Both the position numbers and the translations under genes were made by a program. Positions 11,720 through 22,757 of a stretch of DNA of 64,000 bases are shown here, piece after piece (position 1 is the first letter of the stretch; each line of letters begins with the position of its first letter). Where the stretch lies: contig OX485807.1 in assembly GCA_950295325.1 (NCBI GenBank), positions 47,896,440-47,960,439 of the forward strand, given 5' to 3'. The DNA is from Polytrichum commune. Taxonomy: Eukaryota > Streptophyta > Polytrichopsida > Polytrichales > Polytrichaceae. The notes beneath the pieces are model-generated. The model searched no databases, was not told the DNA's origin, and saw only the letters and a list, made by a program, of their open reading frames with translations.

Positions 11720-12443
11720 TTGGGCAAACTAGTCGAGGGAGAAGTTGCTTGCAATCTATCATATTACACACTAATTGTCACTGATGATAATGTCACAAGT
11801 GCCCTACAAGAAGGTTTGAGAAAAACCAAATCTATGGTTAGGGTTTTGAACATGTCACCTTCAATCCATTGTGCAAATAAGGTATGGTTTATGACACCTT
11901 GGTTGGTGGAAAAAGCAGATCCGTAGAATTTTGTATATATATATATGCAAAATCACTAGTGAGGCGGAAAGATGGTGATGGTGAGGTTCTTCATGCTGAT
12001 CTTGAAGCAAATGCTCTAGATCGTAGTGTGAACAATAATTATAATCCTTGTGTTGAAGGAGAAGTAGACATTGTTGAAGATGGGCCCCCAAATCTCCATG
12101 TTGTAGAATATGAGATACGAGATGTAATGTCGAAAATGTTGAACTTGGAGGAGCTTCAAGTCAACACTGCACTTCCCACAAATAAGGTAATGACTTTTGT
12201 TAAATATGATGGTCATAATATTTATAAGTCCACTTTAATATCACAGTTGAATGTTAATATTTTTGTCTTAGGATAGACTAACTAAAGTGAAAAAATCTAT
12301 TTATTTTAATAATATTGTTGATTATGCTTCATCTTCTACAAAAAAAAATGTTGTTGGGTCTTGGGATGGATTGTGAAGTGTATTTTATGTAAAGAAGTAC
12401 AACAACTATCTGATCTATAGTTAAATCAACTGTCAGGAGGACT
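11720..12443 (+). pseudogene. Unrecognised coding-like fragments, left of the solo LTR
   Basis: Two frames look protein-like: about 11720-11926 and a second, in another frame, at about 11950-12186 that is acidic and ends at a possible splice donor (AAGGTAATG). A (TA)n stretch separates them. The sequence stops at the solo LTR inserted at 12444; beyond it an AT-hook-like frame continues, so these may be remains of a gene the LTR interrupted. No family is recognised. Confidence 0.3.
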
Positions 12444-14050
12444 TGTGAGGCCAAATCCACCACCCTTAAGCGTCCTAGTCCGGGTGATGGCTTTGCGAGT
12501 CACATGTATCTCTTACAACTTGAACCATGTGCAAAGTAATTTTTATGTCCAAAAGAACACATATTGTTTCCACTCATTGTACTTTATTAATGTTAGCCTC
12601 TTGGCTTGTGGTAGAGTTGGCTTTCTCAAGCGTCCAACCCGTGGCTTTAGCCACACATGCCCTTAAGGACATTCCCCTCGCTCGTTTAATCTTCACTTCT
12701 TTTTTCTTGCCATTGCAAGAATCTTCCACATTCTCCATTAATAATGCAAGTGAGTTATTTTGACCAAGAGGTGCAAGTGTTGAAAAACACTTTTCTCAAT
12801 GGTTAAACACACTCATACAAACCCACACGTGGCACCAACTAGCCTAAATGAATATAACTTCTTAGCTACCACTAAAGATGGCCTAATGTGATCTAGTTTT
12901 TTATGTGCTAATACTTACTACTTGAGCTAGCCTTGCTAACCCCTAGATAGTCTAAATGAATTGTTGCTAGGCAACCCAACTGCCTTCTGATTCCAGTCCC
13001 GGGTGTGGTCTAACCTCCAAGCCCAGCTGCCTTTGATTCCAGTCCCGGGTGGCCTAACTTACCGAGCCCAGCTGCCTTCTGTTCCAGTCCCGGGTGGTCT
13101 AACCTCCAAGCCCAGCTGCCTTCTGATTACAATCGCGGTGTGGCCTAACTTACCGAGCCCAGCTGCCTTCTGTTCCAGTCCCGGGTGGTCTAACTTACCA
13201 AGCCCAACTGCCTTTGATTCCAGTCACGGTGTGGCCTAACTTACCAAGCCCAGTTGCCTTCTGTTCCAGTCCCGGGTGGTCTAACCTCCAAGCCCAGCTG
13301 CCTTCTGATTTCAGTATATGAAGTTATAATACCCGAATGGGTATCCCAACCACTAGTTGCACCCTAATCCAAACTCTCTCCTTCCCTAATCACATGTTTT
13401 CTAAGTTTTTCTTCTTCTTTCTTTTTCCTTGCTCCTAAATAATAAACTAATCTAACACACTAATTCCACTAACTACTAACTAATCAACACGTGCAACTTT
13501 AAACTCTAAGAGCTCCCTCAATTGGGAGGCATTGAGAGAGAGAGCTTAACTAATTAACTTCACTAAGAACTAATGTCTCACACACGTGGCTCAAGCTCTT
13601 TAAGAGCTTGCTCTCTTGAGAGCGCTTGATGAAGAGAGAGGAAAATGAGAGAGAAACCACCTTAAGTAGCAAAGAGGGAGAGAGAGGTGAGGATAGGGTG
13701 AGAGGATTAGCACCTCCAATCACAATCCCTTAACCTTCACCTTCAAAGTAGGGACTAATCCCCTTCCACCAAGCTTCCTTCTTCCTAAACTACCAAGGTG
13801 GATCCAAAAGTGGGCATTTAACCCGCGGAGCTCACCTTGCTTCACCTTACCCCCTACTCACAATATCAAGGCATACTCTTATTGAATTCAACCTTGAAAT
13901 AATCACACAACACATTCTAAAGCCTAAACTTAAATCCAAACCACACTTCACTCTTTTTATGTTTTGTGAATAATCATAACACATCAAAGTCAAACTAAAA
14001 TTGGTTTCGAAGAGTTAATCACCACATGTGGGCACCATTTTGGGCTCACA
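12444..14050. mobile_element. Solo LTR, 1.6 kb, with 5-bp target duplication
   Basis: The element starts TGTGAGGCC and ends GGGCTCACA, so the ends are the inverted pair TGTGAG/CTCACA expected for LTRs. GGACT flanks it directly (12439-12443 and 14051-14055), a 5-bp target duplication. No internal retrotransposon region or second LTR lies next to it, so it is a solo LTR. A second member of the family is at 38395-39634; the two share the first ~90 bp, including GCGTCCTAGTCCGGGTGA, and the last ~10 bp. The middle carries a 45-bp tandem array. Confidence 0.85.
12969..13318. repeat. ~45-bp tandem array inside the solo LTR
   Basis: The unit AAGCCCAGCTGCCTTCTG...CAGTCCCGGGTG...CTAAC repeats about seven and a half times; the CTAAC step recurs every 44-47 bp from about 13008 to 13280. 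Alternating unit types (TCTAACCTCC versus CCTAACTTACC) suggest a higher-order two-unit pattern. The 78-codon proline-rich frame across it is an artefact. Confidence 0.9.
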
Positions 14051-14055
14051 GGACT

Positions 14056-14445
14056 AGGGGAAGACCTTCAAAAAATCTGCAACCTACATGTGTCTTCAAT
14101 AGATTTGACCAAGACACGTGGTGTATAGGAAAAATTCAAAAAATGAGACAAAAGGTATGTACAAGGTGGAGAAGTTGCATGCATCCTATTGACCTTCATA
14201 ATCGGGAGGTGAATAAAGGTAAAAAAACAAGTATTGCCAGATCCGGTTTTATGGTCTATGTTAATTATTTTAGAAAAGTCCATGGACATTTCAAACTCAA
14301 ATATGACCACTTAGATTCTATTTGGGTTGATGTAGTTAGCATAATTTGCACATTGACTATGTCATCTGATGTAGAGAGGGATGTCTTGGAGCTTGATCCA
14401 ATTGATGGGAACTCCTTGAATGAGTTTCTTGAAAAAATTACTTGA
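14056..14445 (+). pseudogene. AT-hook-like coding fragment, right of the solo LTR
   Basis: Immediately after the LTR target duplication a frame encodes TRGRPSKNLQPT, an AT-hook-like core, then a Trp/Arg/Lys-rich region, ending at TGA 14443-14445. A good donor, AAGGTATGT, lies near 14153, so the actual exon may end there. The open frame across the LTR end (from 14026) is accidental. A second AT-hook core occurs at 16140. No family is recognised; it is probably the downstream part of a gene disrupted by the LTR. Confidence 0.35.
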
Positions 14446-14459
14446 AATTGATAGTGATG

Positions 14460-16040
14460 TAGGATATTGTTTGTGACCCTATACCCATACCACAAAATGA
14501 CTATTTTTCTTTCTAATGTATAAATTATGCTCATTTTACTTGTTTTTATAAAAATGATTTATTTATCCTAGGATTTTAAAATCACAACAATGTTTCATGA
14601 ATGATTGGTGTAGAATATGTTTTCTAAGTTAGTAGGTGTTATTAAATCTATGAAATTCTTTTACTTCATTCAAGGATGTCGTTTATTAACAAGCATTGGA
14701 TGGTTGAAGTGATAAAAATATATTAGATTATTCAAATGCATGAAGATGATGAGTTAACTTTCAATCCAAATTCGGGGGAAGCTAGGTGCTATGTTTCCCT
14801 AAACCTTGAATTTGTACATTTTCTTGTTATTTGGTCTTGTATAGAATTTTGGATGAGCATGTTCAATTCTCTAAATCTAAAAATCTAGTTTTCAAGCCAT
14901 GAAATTATGAGAATTAAGGATGGCTTATGGTTTGTTCTTCATCAATTTTTGTTGTTGTTTTTACTTGTCTTGCTAGTAGTGTCCAATATGCCAACATTTT
15001 ATTGATTGCCCATTTGCTATAACAACATTTCGTAGATGATCGATGGTGGGCTACAACATTTGGCAACCTCACCGTGGTAGACTCGGAGGATTGCGATTTG
15101 CCTTGGAGGTAGACGCAAAGGACCGCGCTTTGCCTTAAAGGAAGACACGATGGAGTGGTTGGAGACTTCGAAGGTTGCACGCCTCATGCCAACAAGTAGT
15201 TTTAGTTCTTCGTCATCATTGGTGTTAAACCTCTCATAATATTTTAATCTTATCATGACATTGTAGAGGATATTGAACATGTACTTTGATAGTATTGGAG
15301 GGTGCATAGTTATATTCTAACCCTTCATATTGTAAATATTTGATACGAGGTTGAATGTGTTTGTGAACACAATTAAGGTGAATTTTAATTTTGGATTTAG
15401 TTTTCTTGTATTTTAATGAAATATTTAGTTTTTGGAGTAGATAGTTGTGCAAAATTTCATGTTTTGTCACAACCGATTGTATTTCTTGTTTTGTTTTATC
15501 CGCATTTACAACTTGTCTATGTTAGCTTATACATTTTGTTATCTCCATGTTTATTGGTAACTAGAATCTAAGTGCTATTGGTTGTGTTTTGAATGGCACT
15601 TTGAATGGTTTAGGATTGGTATAACTAATTGAAACCAATTTAATGACAAGAATAATGGTGTGGAGTGTTTGTTGCTCACATAGTCAATTTTGCAATGCTA
15701 TAGTATTATGTCCACTATTTGATACTTGTACGAATTATAAAAAAATATGGTGCCAAAAATTAGCCTCTCTAAACAATTACAAATAAATATAGGGTGTTTA
15801 AAAAATACGTCAAAGTAGCTTTATATCTACAAAAAGGGAGGAAAAATATTGAGAGGTGCATAAATATCCCCCCATTAAATCTCGAGTACGCAACTCCCGT
15901 ATTATATGGTCATGATTATAATAATTTATAATGCGTTTTAGTCCAATATTGAGTGATACAATTTGTTTTAATGTAGGAAACCCTTGTAGCCCTTCTAACA
16001 AGGAATCCAAAAATGTATTCATTTCCTTGGCTTAAACAAA
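14460..16040. other. No gene seen
   Basis: AT-rich sequence with short frames on both strands and no recognisable motif. Near 15885 the sequence GTACGCAACTCCC has a reverse-complement counterpart at about 16515 (GGGAGTTGCGTAC), so the AT-hook frame at 16044 sits between imperfect inverted repeats. Confidence 0.45.
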
Positions 16041-16043
16041 CAC

Positions 16044-16277
16044 ATGGATTGTGAGATGAAGAGTAGAGGCTCATGTAGTGGAGGTAGAGATAGGGAGAAG
16101 GAATATGTTACACCTATAATTGCCACAACTCCTTCCAAAAGAGGGAGACCTCGAAAGGACCCTCTATCATTTGTGAATACTAATCCGACATCTACATTGA
16201 ATACCCGTCTTAGACGCTCTACAAGGTTAAAAAAACTAGGTGTTTCAATTGTTTATATACGTTGGAGTTTTTTTTAA
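16044..16277 (+). CDS. Small AT-hook-like frame
   Basis: A 77-codon frame starting ATG GAT TGT. It is rich in Arg, Lys, Ser and Thr and contains SKRGRPRKDP, a good match to the AT-hook core (RGRP flanked by basic residues) that binds the minor groove of AT-rich DNA, followed by a second basic cluster RLRRSTRLKK. It ends in low-complexity sequence before a 41-bp tandem repeat, so the true 3' end may be an intron boundary or lost. It may belong with the fragment at 14056. The AT-hook is visible; gene status is uncertain. Confidence 0.35.
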   Translation: MDCEMKSRGSCSGGRDREKEYVTPIIATTPSKRGRPRKDPLSFVNTNPTSTLNTRLRRSTRLKKLGVSIVYIRWSFF

Positions 16278-16289
16278 ATAAATATGCAA

Positions 16290-16437
16290 CCCAACTTTTT
16301 TTTCATCTCAATAATTTAATTTGGTGTTCACCCAACTTTTTTTTATCTCATTTTATTTAATTTGGTCTTTACCCAACTTTTTTTTCATCTCATTTTATTT
16401 AATTTGGTGTTCACCCAACTTTTTGATCATTTTAATT
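16290..16437. repeat. 41-bp tandem repeat, about 3.5 copies
   Basis: CCCAAC starts units at 16290, 16331, 16372 and 16413; each continues with a T run, CATCTCA-like sequence and ATTTAATTTGG. AT-rich and non-coding. Confidence 0.9.
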
Positions 16438-16599
16438 TGATATAATTTGATATAATTTTTACAAAAGCCGTCCTCTAAGCCGTTTTTAATACGATGCCCC
16501 ATGCGTATAATATGGGAGTTGCGTACCTGGGCATTAAATACCCCAATATTGCACATGGTTACAAAATGTAAGGGGGTGTGATCCCCCTGAGTTTGAGAT

Positions 16600-17785
16600 C
16601 AAATTGTGGTCTCGATCTTGAGGATATTACAATTGGTGGCACACGCTTGGAGGCCTTTTTTGAAAAGAGATTACATTTTTAAGAATTGTGCAAGGTTTGG
16701 AAAGCAGGTTTGGGATTACCATAAGTCTAGCTTTGGTTCTTTAGTGAGCTCATAGCCAACCTCCCAACTAGTGAATGGCTTTTCTAATGGAATCGTGTAT
16801 GCATGAAAAATATTGACTTTCAGTCTTCAAATTGTGTTTATCTCCAAAGAAGAGTTCTTGGAAATATTTTTCTCTATAAGAGCAAAAAAAGAAAATATGA
16901 TACAAAGCTCAAATTATCTACATAGTAAATCTCATTGAATCAAACTTAAATAATTCATAAGAAATAACAATTGCATCATTATATTTCAAAAATGGTGTGT
17001 GTACTATCAAGATGATTATGTATGCACAATAATTAAGTTAGAAACAAAACATCATTTTTGATGAGCCCAATGACAAGTTGTCAATTTCATTAACAAATGT
17101 TGTTCACACTATACACACACAATAATCTTCTGCTATGTGTTTTGAACTATGTCATAAGTGTCATAAGATGAGCACATATATAGAATATCCATGCAAACCA
17201 ATGTCATCCTCAATTTATGAAGGAATTATTTTCTTTTCTTTTGCTTTAAGAATGCTTACATGAAGCTTATGATCTTATAAAGGGGGTCCAATTGCACATT
17301 GTGGTCTTTGACTTTGTGTCAACAATTGTGCTTCATCGGTGTTTCATAAAGCAAGCTTGCAAATTTCACTTTAATACCCAATCTTGAAACACATGCAAAA
17401 CCTTGGAAATAATGAGGGTTGATGTGTATTCCAGGTATGGGATTAAGAGGTGTGCATAGGTGTTGCTTTCATGTGGGGCATTGGATAAGTATAGTTGATA
17501 GCACCCTCTACCTTACGTTATTAGGCCCTTTTAAGAACTCCCGCCATTTGCTCTAACAGCGTGTACTCACTCAATGATTTGCCACCTTGTGAGTTTGTTC
17601 TTTTTTTATTCTTTGATGGAAATTGTTGCCATTAGTTGATTAAAGCAAACAAACAAAAACAAAAACAACTATACAAGGTGCTTTGCTCATTGTTTAAGTG
17701 AATGATGCTTTTGCGATGGCCACATGTAAAAGGTATGGAGGGAGAGAGTAACTTACATGGAGAACAATATGTTGTTAGTGAGTAC
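16600..17785. other. No gene seen
   Basis: AT-rich, with stops in all frames at short intervals and no repeat structure beyond short A and T runs. Confidence 0.5.
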
Positions 17786-17788
17786 TAA

Positions 17789-18135
17789 GGGCTGGTTCAC
17801 ATGGGGTCACAAGTCCCAAGTCACTTGAGGTCAATTTGTGCAATCTCAATTGTTAAGAGCATGGAAGTTGGGACTTACCACTTCACACGTGGTCCCAAGT
17901 CTTAAGTCCCAACTATGACATGGATGCCTACATGACAACAATTTTTGGAGGTGAAGCGCGGGACTTGTGTTGCGAGTTGGGTCAAGCAATTAGCTAGACC
18001 CAACTCTCAACCCAAAACCCATGAGTATTTTTGCATAAAATAATCAAGATCCGACTCCAATGATAATTAAGCATATTTTAATGGTTACTTGAGGCTCACA
18101 AGTTGGGACTCTGCCTCCTTATTGGGACTTGGCCC
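17789..18135. mobile_element. PIF/Harbinger-type MITE, 347 bp
   Basis: The element starts GGGCTGGTTCACA and ends GGACTTGGCCC with TAA directly outside both ends (17786-17788, 18136-18138). Sub-terminal inverted similarity is visible in repeated 'AAGTCCCAA' / 'TTGGGACTT' motifs. About 25 bp of flanking sequence (TTACATGGAGAACAAT...) occurs on both sides, so the insertion sits next to an older local duplication. Confidence 0.65.
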
Positions 18136-18311
18136 TAACTTACATGGAGAACAATAGGCTGTTAGGGGGGCACTTAAGCCTCCTCTCAGGATTGGATAAT
18201 GGCGATGGACAAGATACTGCACTGGGAGCAGTTTGTGTAAGATTTGAGTGGTGTCATGTATATATATGTAGTTTTGCTCATGGAGTATAATTGGTTGTGA
18301 GGGAGTACTAA

Positions 18312-18809
18312 GGGTCACTTCACACACGAGACCGAGAGCCCGTGACCATTACAATTCAAGCACTTTCATTGGTGGAAAAGGCAGAGCCGGTCCAAGTTCG
18401 CTTCACACTACGCTTGAGGGACCAAATGAGTATGTGAATGCAAGATGGATGTGAAGTCTACATGAATTCCTACATGGCAACGAATGGATCATGTTTTATG
18501 GTCACTTGGACTATTTTCAAAAATCACCTCTTGGAGGTAGGCCTAACACAAAACAAGGAGACCATGACACTCCGAACACTCACAACCATTGGTTTATTCT
18601 ATATTATCATGTGTGAAGACCCGCATGAATAGAAATTCATTGAAATAACATTTGGTTGAGGGTCCGGTCACATATGACTTCACACTACACTTGAGGATCT
18701 GTAACCACACTACATGATTTTGGAGGTGACTTGGGATGGCCTTTGAACACTTTCTTTTGGGCTCTCACAATTTCATGGTCACGGCTCTTGGCTCGTGTGT
18801 GAAGTGGCC
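18312..18809. mobile_element. PIF/Harbinger-type MITE, 498 bp
   Basis: Ends are inverted repeats: GGGTCACTTCACACACGAG on the left and its near-complement CTCGTGTGTGAAGTGGCC on the right. Flanks are TAA (18309-18311) and TGA (18810-18812), one change from a perfect TAA duplication. Interior sequence resembles 1996-2252, so that truncated element is the same family. Confidence 0.75.
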
Positions 18810-19401
18810 TGAAGGGCTGGTTCACACAAGGCCAAATTCTTATTCCTGACTTCAATGAAAGGAGTGCGTTTAGGGCCGCTTTACACCTAGAGGCCAAGCC
18901 AATTCCCTTTGAGGCCGATTGCATGAAATTTCAGTCCCTTTTGGGTTGGAGGCTGGCCTCAACTACACATTATAATAAGATTATAATGGGGGCCAAATTT
19001 TCCATATGTAAGGGCCGCTTTACACCTAGAGGCCGGGCCAATTTGTTGTGTAAGAGGCTTGAAATCCTCACTTGTGATTGGCCAAAAGGATGAAATCGGT
19101 CCCAACCCCTTTACACCTAGAGACCGGGCCGATTTGGTGGTATGAATTTTTTAATAAAAAAATGCATGGTATGACACGGCCCGAGCTCGTTGAATTGGGT
19201 GTACCTAAAATGGAGGGCCAATTCTTGGCCTCGGGGCCAATGTCACATTTCAATTAAAAAAACATTTTAAAAATAAAATATGATTTTTCAGCAAACTATA
19301 TTCATTGAATTATGTGGAAATATGAACAACTCTATGCTAGATTATGCTAGATTCGTTGGATTATGCTAGATTTATTGAATCGGCTAGCTTCTTGGCCCTA
19401 A

Positions 19402-19795
19402 GAGCATCCTCAGTCGGTCTAGGTAAAGCTCACTGCAAACCAAAACCTATCTTTTGACTGACCTAAAATTAGAAACTGAAATTACCATCATTAGAAGCAC
19501 ACCTAAATAAACGTGAGATATTTCTCAAGAAAAAAGAATTGTAAAAATTTGACGTAGGTGAAATCCCTCATTGAAAACACCACATTTTCAAAATTTAGAG
19601 GGAGTGCACCAAATCTTGCTTAAAAATGGAAAGATCCTCCCACACTCCCTCCAAATTTTTGACATTTAGAGGGAGTGTGGGAGGATCTTTCCATTTTTAA
19701 GCAAGATTTGGTGCACTCCCTCTAAATTTTGAGCATTTTAAGCAAGATAGGTCTTGGTTTGCAATGAGCTTTACCTAGACCGACTGAGGATGCTC
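19402..19795. mobile_element. Tourist-like MITE nested in the foldback element, 394 bp
   Basis: Ends are GAGCATCC and GGATGCTC; the 52-bp terminal arms 19402-19453 and 19744-19795 match with two mismatches. TAA flanks both sides (19399-19401, 19796-19798). Its centre is the long hairpin at 19590-19730. Confidence 0.85.
19590..19730. repeat. Long hairpin: 67-bp arms, 7-nt loop
   Basis: Positions 19590-19656 and 19664-19730 are reverse complements with a single clear mismatch. The near-perfect pairing implies a recent origin or ongoing conversion. A transcript through it would form a stem long enough for Dicer-like processing, but no expression evidence exists here. Confidence 0.92.
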
Positions 19796-20255
19796 TAAGG
19801 CCTTTACATATGGAAAATTGGCCCCCATTATAATCTTATTATAATGTGTAGTTGAGGCCGACCTCCAACCCAAAAGGGGCAAAAATTTCATGCAATTGGC
19901 CTCAAGGGGAATTGGCCTGGCCTCGAGGTTTAAAGCGGCCCTAAAGGCCTTAGGGCCAAGAAACTAGGCCGATTCAATAAATCTAGCATAATCCAACGGA
20001 TCTAGCATAATCTAGCATAGAGCCGTTCATATTTCCACATAATCCAATGGATATAGTTCGCTAAACAATTATATTTTATTTAAAAAATTAAGTTTTTTTC
20101 ATTGAAATGTGACATCGACCTTGAGGCCAAGAATTGGCGCTCTATTTTAAGTGGACCCAATTCAACGAACTCAGGCCGTGTCATACCATACATTTTTTGT
20201 TTAAAAAATTCATACCACTAAATCGGCCCGGTCTCTAGGTGTGAAGCGGCCCTTA

Positions 20256-20917
20256 GTCAACTCGCCGACTGGGGGTAAGGTACAGACTGTTTGTGCAAAC
20301 CATGAGCCTTGCTCGCCCTTCGCAGATCATCACAAGCCTTTACTTCACGCAAGAATTCTCCGGGTCCAAACACTTGGTGGAGCCTCCCGTATGTAATTTC
20401 CTCCCACTCTTCTTAGTTATGGGCTGCAGATCGGTAGGTTGTAACCAGGTGTCGCTTTGCTTCAGCCTTTCTCGTGCTTCCCAGCACATGAAATTTCATG
20501 CACCGATTGAATCTGGTAGAGCACTTGAAAATGACCTCCATCCTTCGATCTGCTTATTTGTGTGCCCTTAATATTGATCTGTGCAGCGTACCATAGGGTT
20601 TTTGGGGAGATGCGGCTCAAATTCCTGTTCAAAAGCTCGCAAGCATAGTTCGTACCCTCACATCGGCTGACCGGATCATTGCTTACGGTGGGAGGTGGAG
20701 ACTCAGTTTTCCACCTGGTGATCATGATTACGATCCAATTCCAGCAGTTTTATGCGTGAGTGTCTCTTGTCAACCCAGCTTGGAAATGTTCGGATGAAGT
20801 AGGTCTTAGTTCGTTTTGATGTCAATCATCTGCCCTCTATGTAGCAAATGAAGGACAACCTATCCTGCCTGATGCTTCGTTGAGCATGAGGCACACAAAG
20901 TCATCAAGAACCTCAAG
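20256..20917 (+). other. Upstream region of the kinase gene
   Basis: GC content rises above the flanking MITE nest. No recognisable coding motif; a 92-codon frame at 20293-20571 is unsupported. It probably holds the kinase promoter and 5' untranslated region. The frame of the kinase start is open back only to a TGA at 20870-20872, with no other ATG between. Confidence 0.4.
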
Positions 20918-22757
20918 ATGCAAGCGCTCCGTTTTATTAGAGACTGGGTTGTGCCTGTGCCTGTGCCTGTGCCTGTGCTTGTGCCTGTCGATTTCCTAGG
21001 GCTCTCCCAAGACTGTGTGGAAGAGATAGAAGACCGCGTAAGAAACTCCAACGCGCTCCTGAATGAATCTCAGTGTGGAGATTTGTCATCAAAACTTGTG
21101 GAAACCATTGAGAATGTCAGAGCACTCATTTCAAACTGTGGGGAATCTTGCACCCCCTTTACACCGGCTTTACGCGACATATATAAGATTTCAGAGAGGG
21201 CGAAGCGGCTTGTTTTTAACTGTTCCAATAAGAACTTGCGTGAAGCATCACTAATATTTCAGCTACAAAATGGTGAGGCATTTCAGGAGATTTTGTTGGA
21301 GATGGGTTTATGTTACAATGTCATTTATGAGCAAGCCAAGGGAATGCGTGGAAAAGGTGATCCTCAGATACAGGATCTTCGCGAGTCTTCAACATTTTCA
21401 CCTGCAAGTAAAGAGAAGGTCCATAAAGATCGAGAATCTTTGCAAGAGGTACTTGTGCGCTTGGCCGGCACAAAATGCTCCTCAAACCCTTGGGAGAAAT
21501 GCCTCGCAGAATACTTGCTGAGAAGATTCCACTGCCGACCTCAAAATGGCCAGGCCAATGAGTTGGGCATCTCTACCAGTGCAATTTTGTGGGTGAAGGA
21601 AACAGAACCTGAAGAGACCTGGAAATTTGACCGCCGTATTGGAAGTGGGTCTGGCGCCACTGCTGTTTTGAAAGCACAATGGCTTGGCATTCCGTGCGCC
21701 AAGAAGGAATTTCACACGAAAGTGGAGAGGGCTATTTTCGAACAAGAAGCAATAATCTTATGTCGTCTCAGCCATCCAAACATTGTGAATTTTTTCTGTT
21801 GCAACAATGGCCCGGAGAAGGGACAATGTTTCATAGGGATGGAGCTAATGCACATGAGCCTTTCTGATTTGATCCGGGATCAAGCAAAAAAAGGGCGAAA
21901 ACTGTTCCCACTCTCTACAGCACTTGATATTATCTTGCAAATCGCCCGGGGAATGCGCTATCTGCACGACTTGGGGATTGCACATCGAGACCTCAAACCG
22001 TCAAATGTGGTTGTAAATAGATTGATCACACCACATCTCGACGACAATTTCTGTGTGAAATTAGTGGATTTTGGAATGTCAAAGACCAAAGTGGAGGTCT
22101 CCAAGTCAATTACAATATCTATAATTGGTGTCGGCACTACAAGATACAGAGCTCCAGAGGTACATCCTAAAGCACAAGACCTTGAACTAGGAGATGAAGG
22201 GCATGCAAAGGTACTTTGGTTCAAAGCCGATGTCTATAGCTTTGGGGTGACTTGTGCAGAGATTCTATTTTTGAAGACACCATTTGAGGATGTTGAATTA
22301 CCCGACATGTATAGAGAATTAGTGAGAGGTGCAAGGCCCGAACTTCCTTCCCATTGTCCTAGAAAGTTGGTGTCTCTTTTGACACAATGTTGGAACGAAG
22401 ACCCGCGTTCAAGGCCTAGATTTATAGACATTTGCACAAGGCTTGAAGCGGTCAGACATGACCTTTCGAGGGGCTCCACGTCTGTTGCGCATGGAGGTTT
22501 GCAAGAAGTCGGAGTTGATCCCATAGGCTACAAGTACATTGAGGAGATGTTGAGGAAGTGTCAACACCAACGGCAAAAGCACTTTGCCGGCCTTGACCAA
22601 AAGTAAGTCTGTCCTTCTGATTTATGCATGAACTGTGACATATGATCGACTTTTCACTTTTGTTTACAGGATTACTTGGTCGTTGGTCTTGCAGTCGGTT
22701 GGTGCGAGTAGCAAGCTTGCTGCTAAATTGGCAGGTTCAAGTCAGAGACTTTCATAA
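20918..22757 (+). CDS. TKL/Raf-like protein kinase with helical N-terminal region
   Basis: Two exons, 20918-22602 and 22670-22757, joined across a 67-bp intron (GTAAGT...TTTACAG); product 590 aa. Without splicing the frame would stop at 22606; splicing keeps the frame and adds 28 residues rich in Leu, Ala and Ser. Residues 1-30 carry a Val-Pro dipeptide run from a (GTGCCT)6 microsatellite. Residues ~35-150 look helical and resemble the DUF1221-type region before many plant kinases. The kinase domain spans ~235-520: glycine loop GSGSGA from 242, lysine in CAKKEF (K263), catalytic HRDLKPSN from 356, DFG at 384-386 and APE at 412-414. All catalytic residues are present, so an active Ser/Thr (or dual-specificity) cytosolic kinase is expected. 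No signal peptide or membrane segment is seen, so it is not a receptor kinase. The class assignment is inferred. Confidence 0.9.
20951..20986 (+). repeat. (GTGCCT)6 coding microsatellite
   Basis: Six hexamers, one with a C-to-T change, encode Val-Pro repeats near the kinase N-terminus. Length change in steps of six keeps the frame. Confidence 0.9.

Larger units (their letters stand above)
18873..20252. mobile_element. Composite foldback element with interleaved inverted repeats
   Basis: Flanked by TTA (18870-18872 and 20253-20255), with ends GGGCCGCTTTACACCTAGAG and its near-complement. Segment 18873-19013 is inverted at about 19799-19941, and 19014-19398 is inverted at about 19945-20252. 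The order is a, b, MITE, a', b', so the two pairs interlock and do not nest. The motif CTTTACACCTAGAG occurs at 18879, near 19020 and near 19107, indicating repeated insertion of one family into itself. Non-coding. Confidence 0.75.

Noticed and set aside
13003-13239. Proline-rich 78-codon repeat protein
   Set aside because: It lies inside the 45-bp tandem array of a solo LTR and has no start context or splice support.
13500-13700. Possible coding exon or regulatory GA-repeat near GAGAGAGAGAG
   Set aside because: The tract lies within the solo LTR and has no coding frame; simple sequence is a sufficient explanation.
21482-21745. Minus-strand and shifted frames within the kinase gene
   Set aside because: Shadows of the kinase coding sequence.
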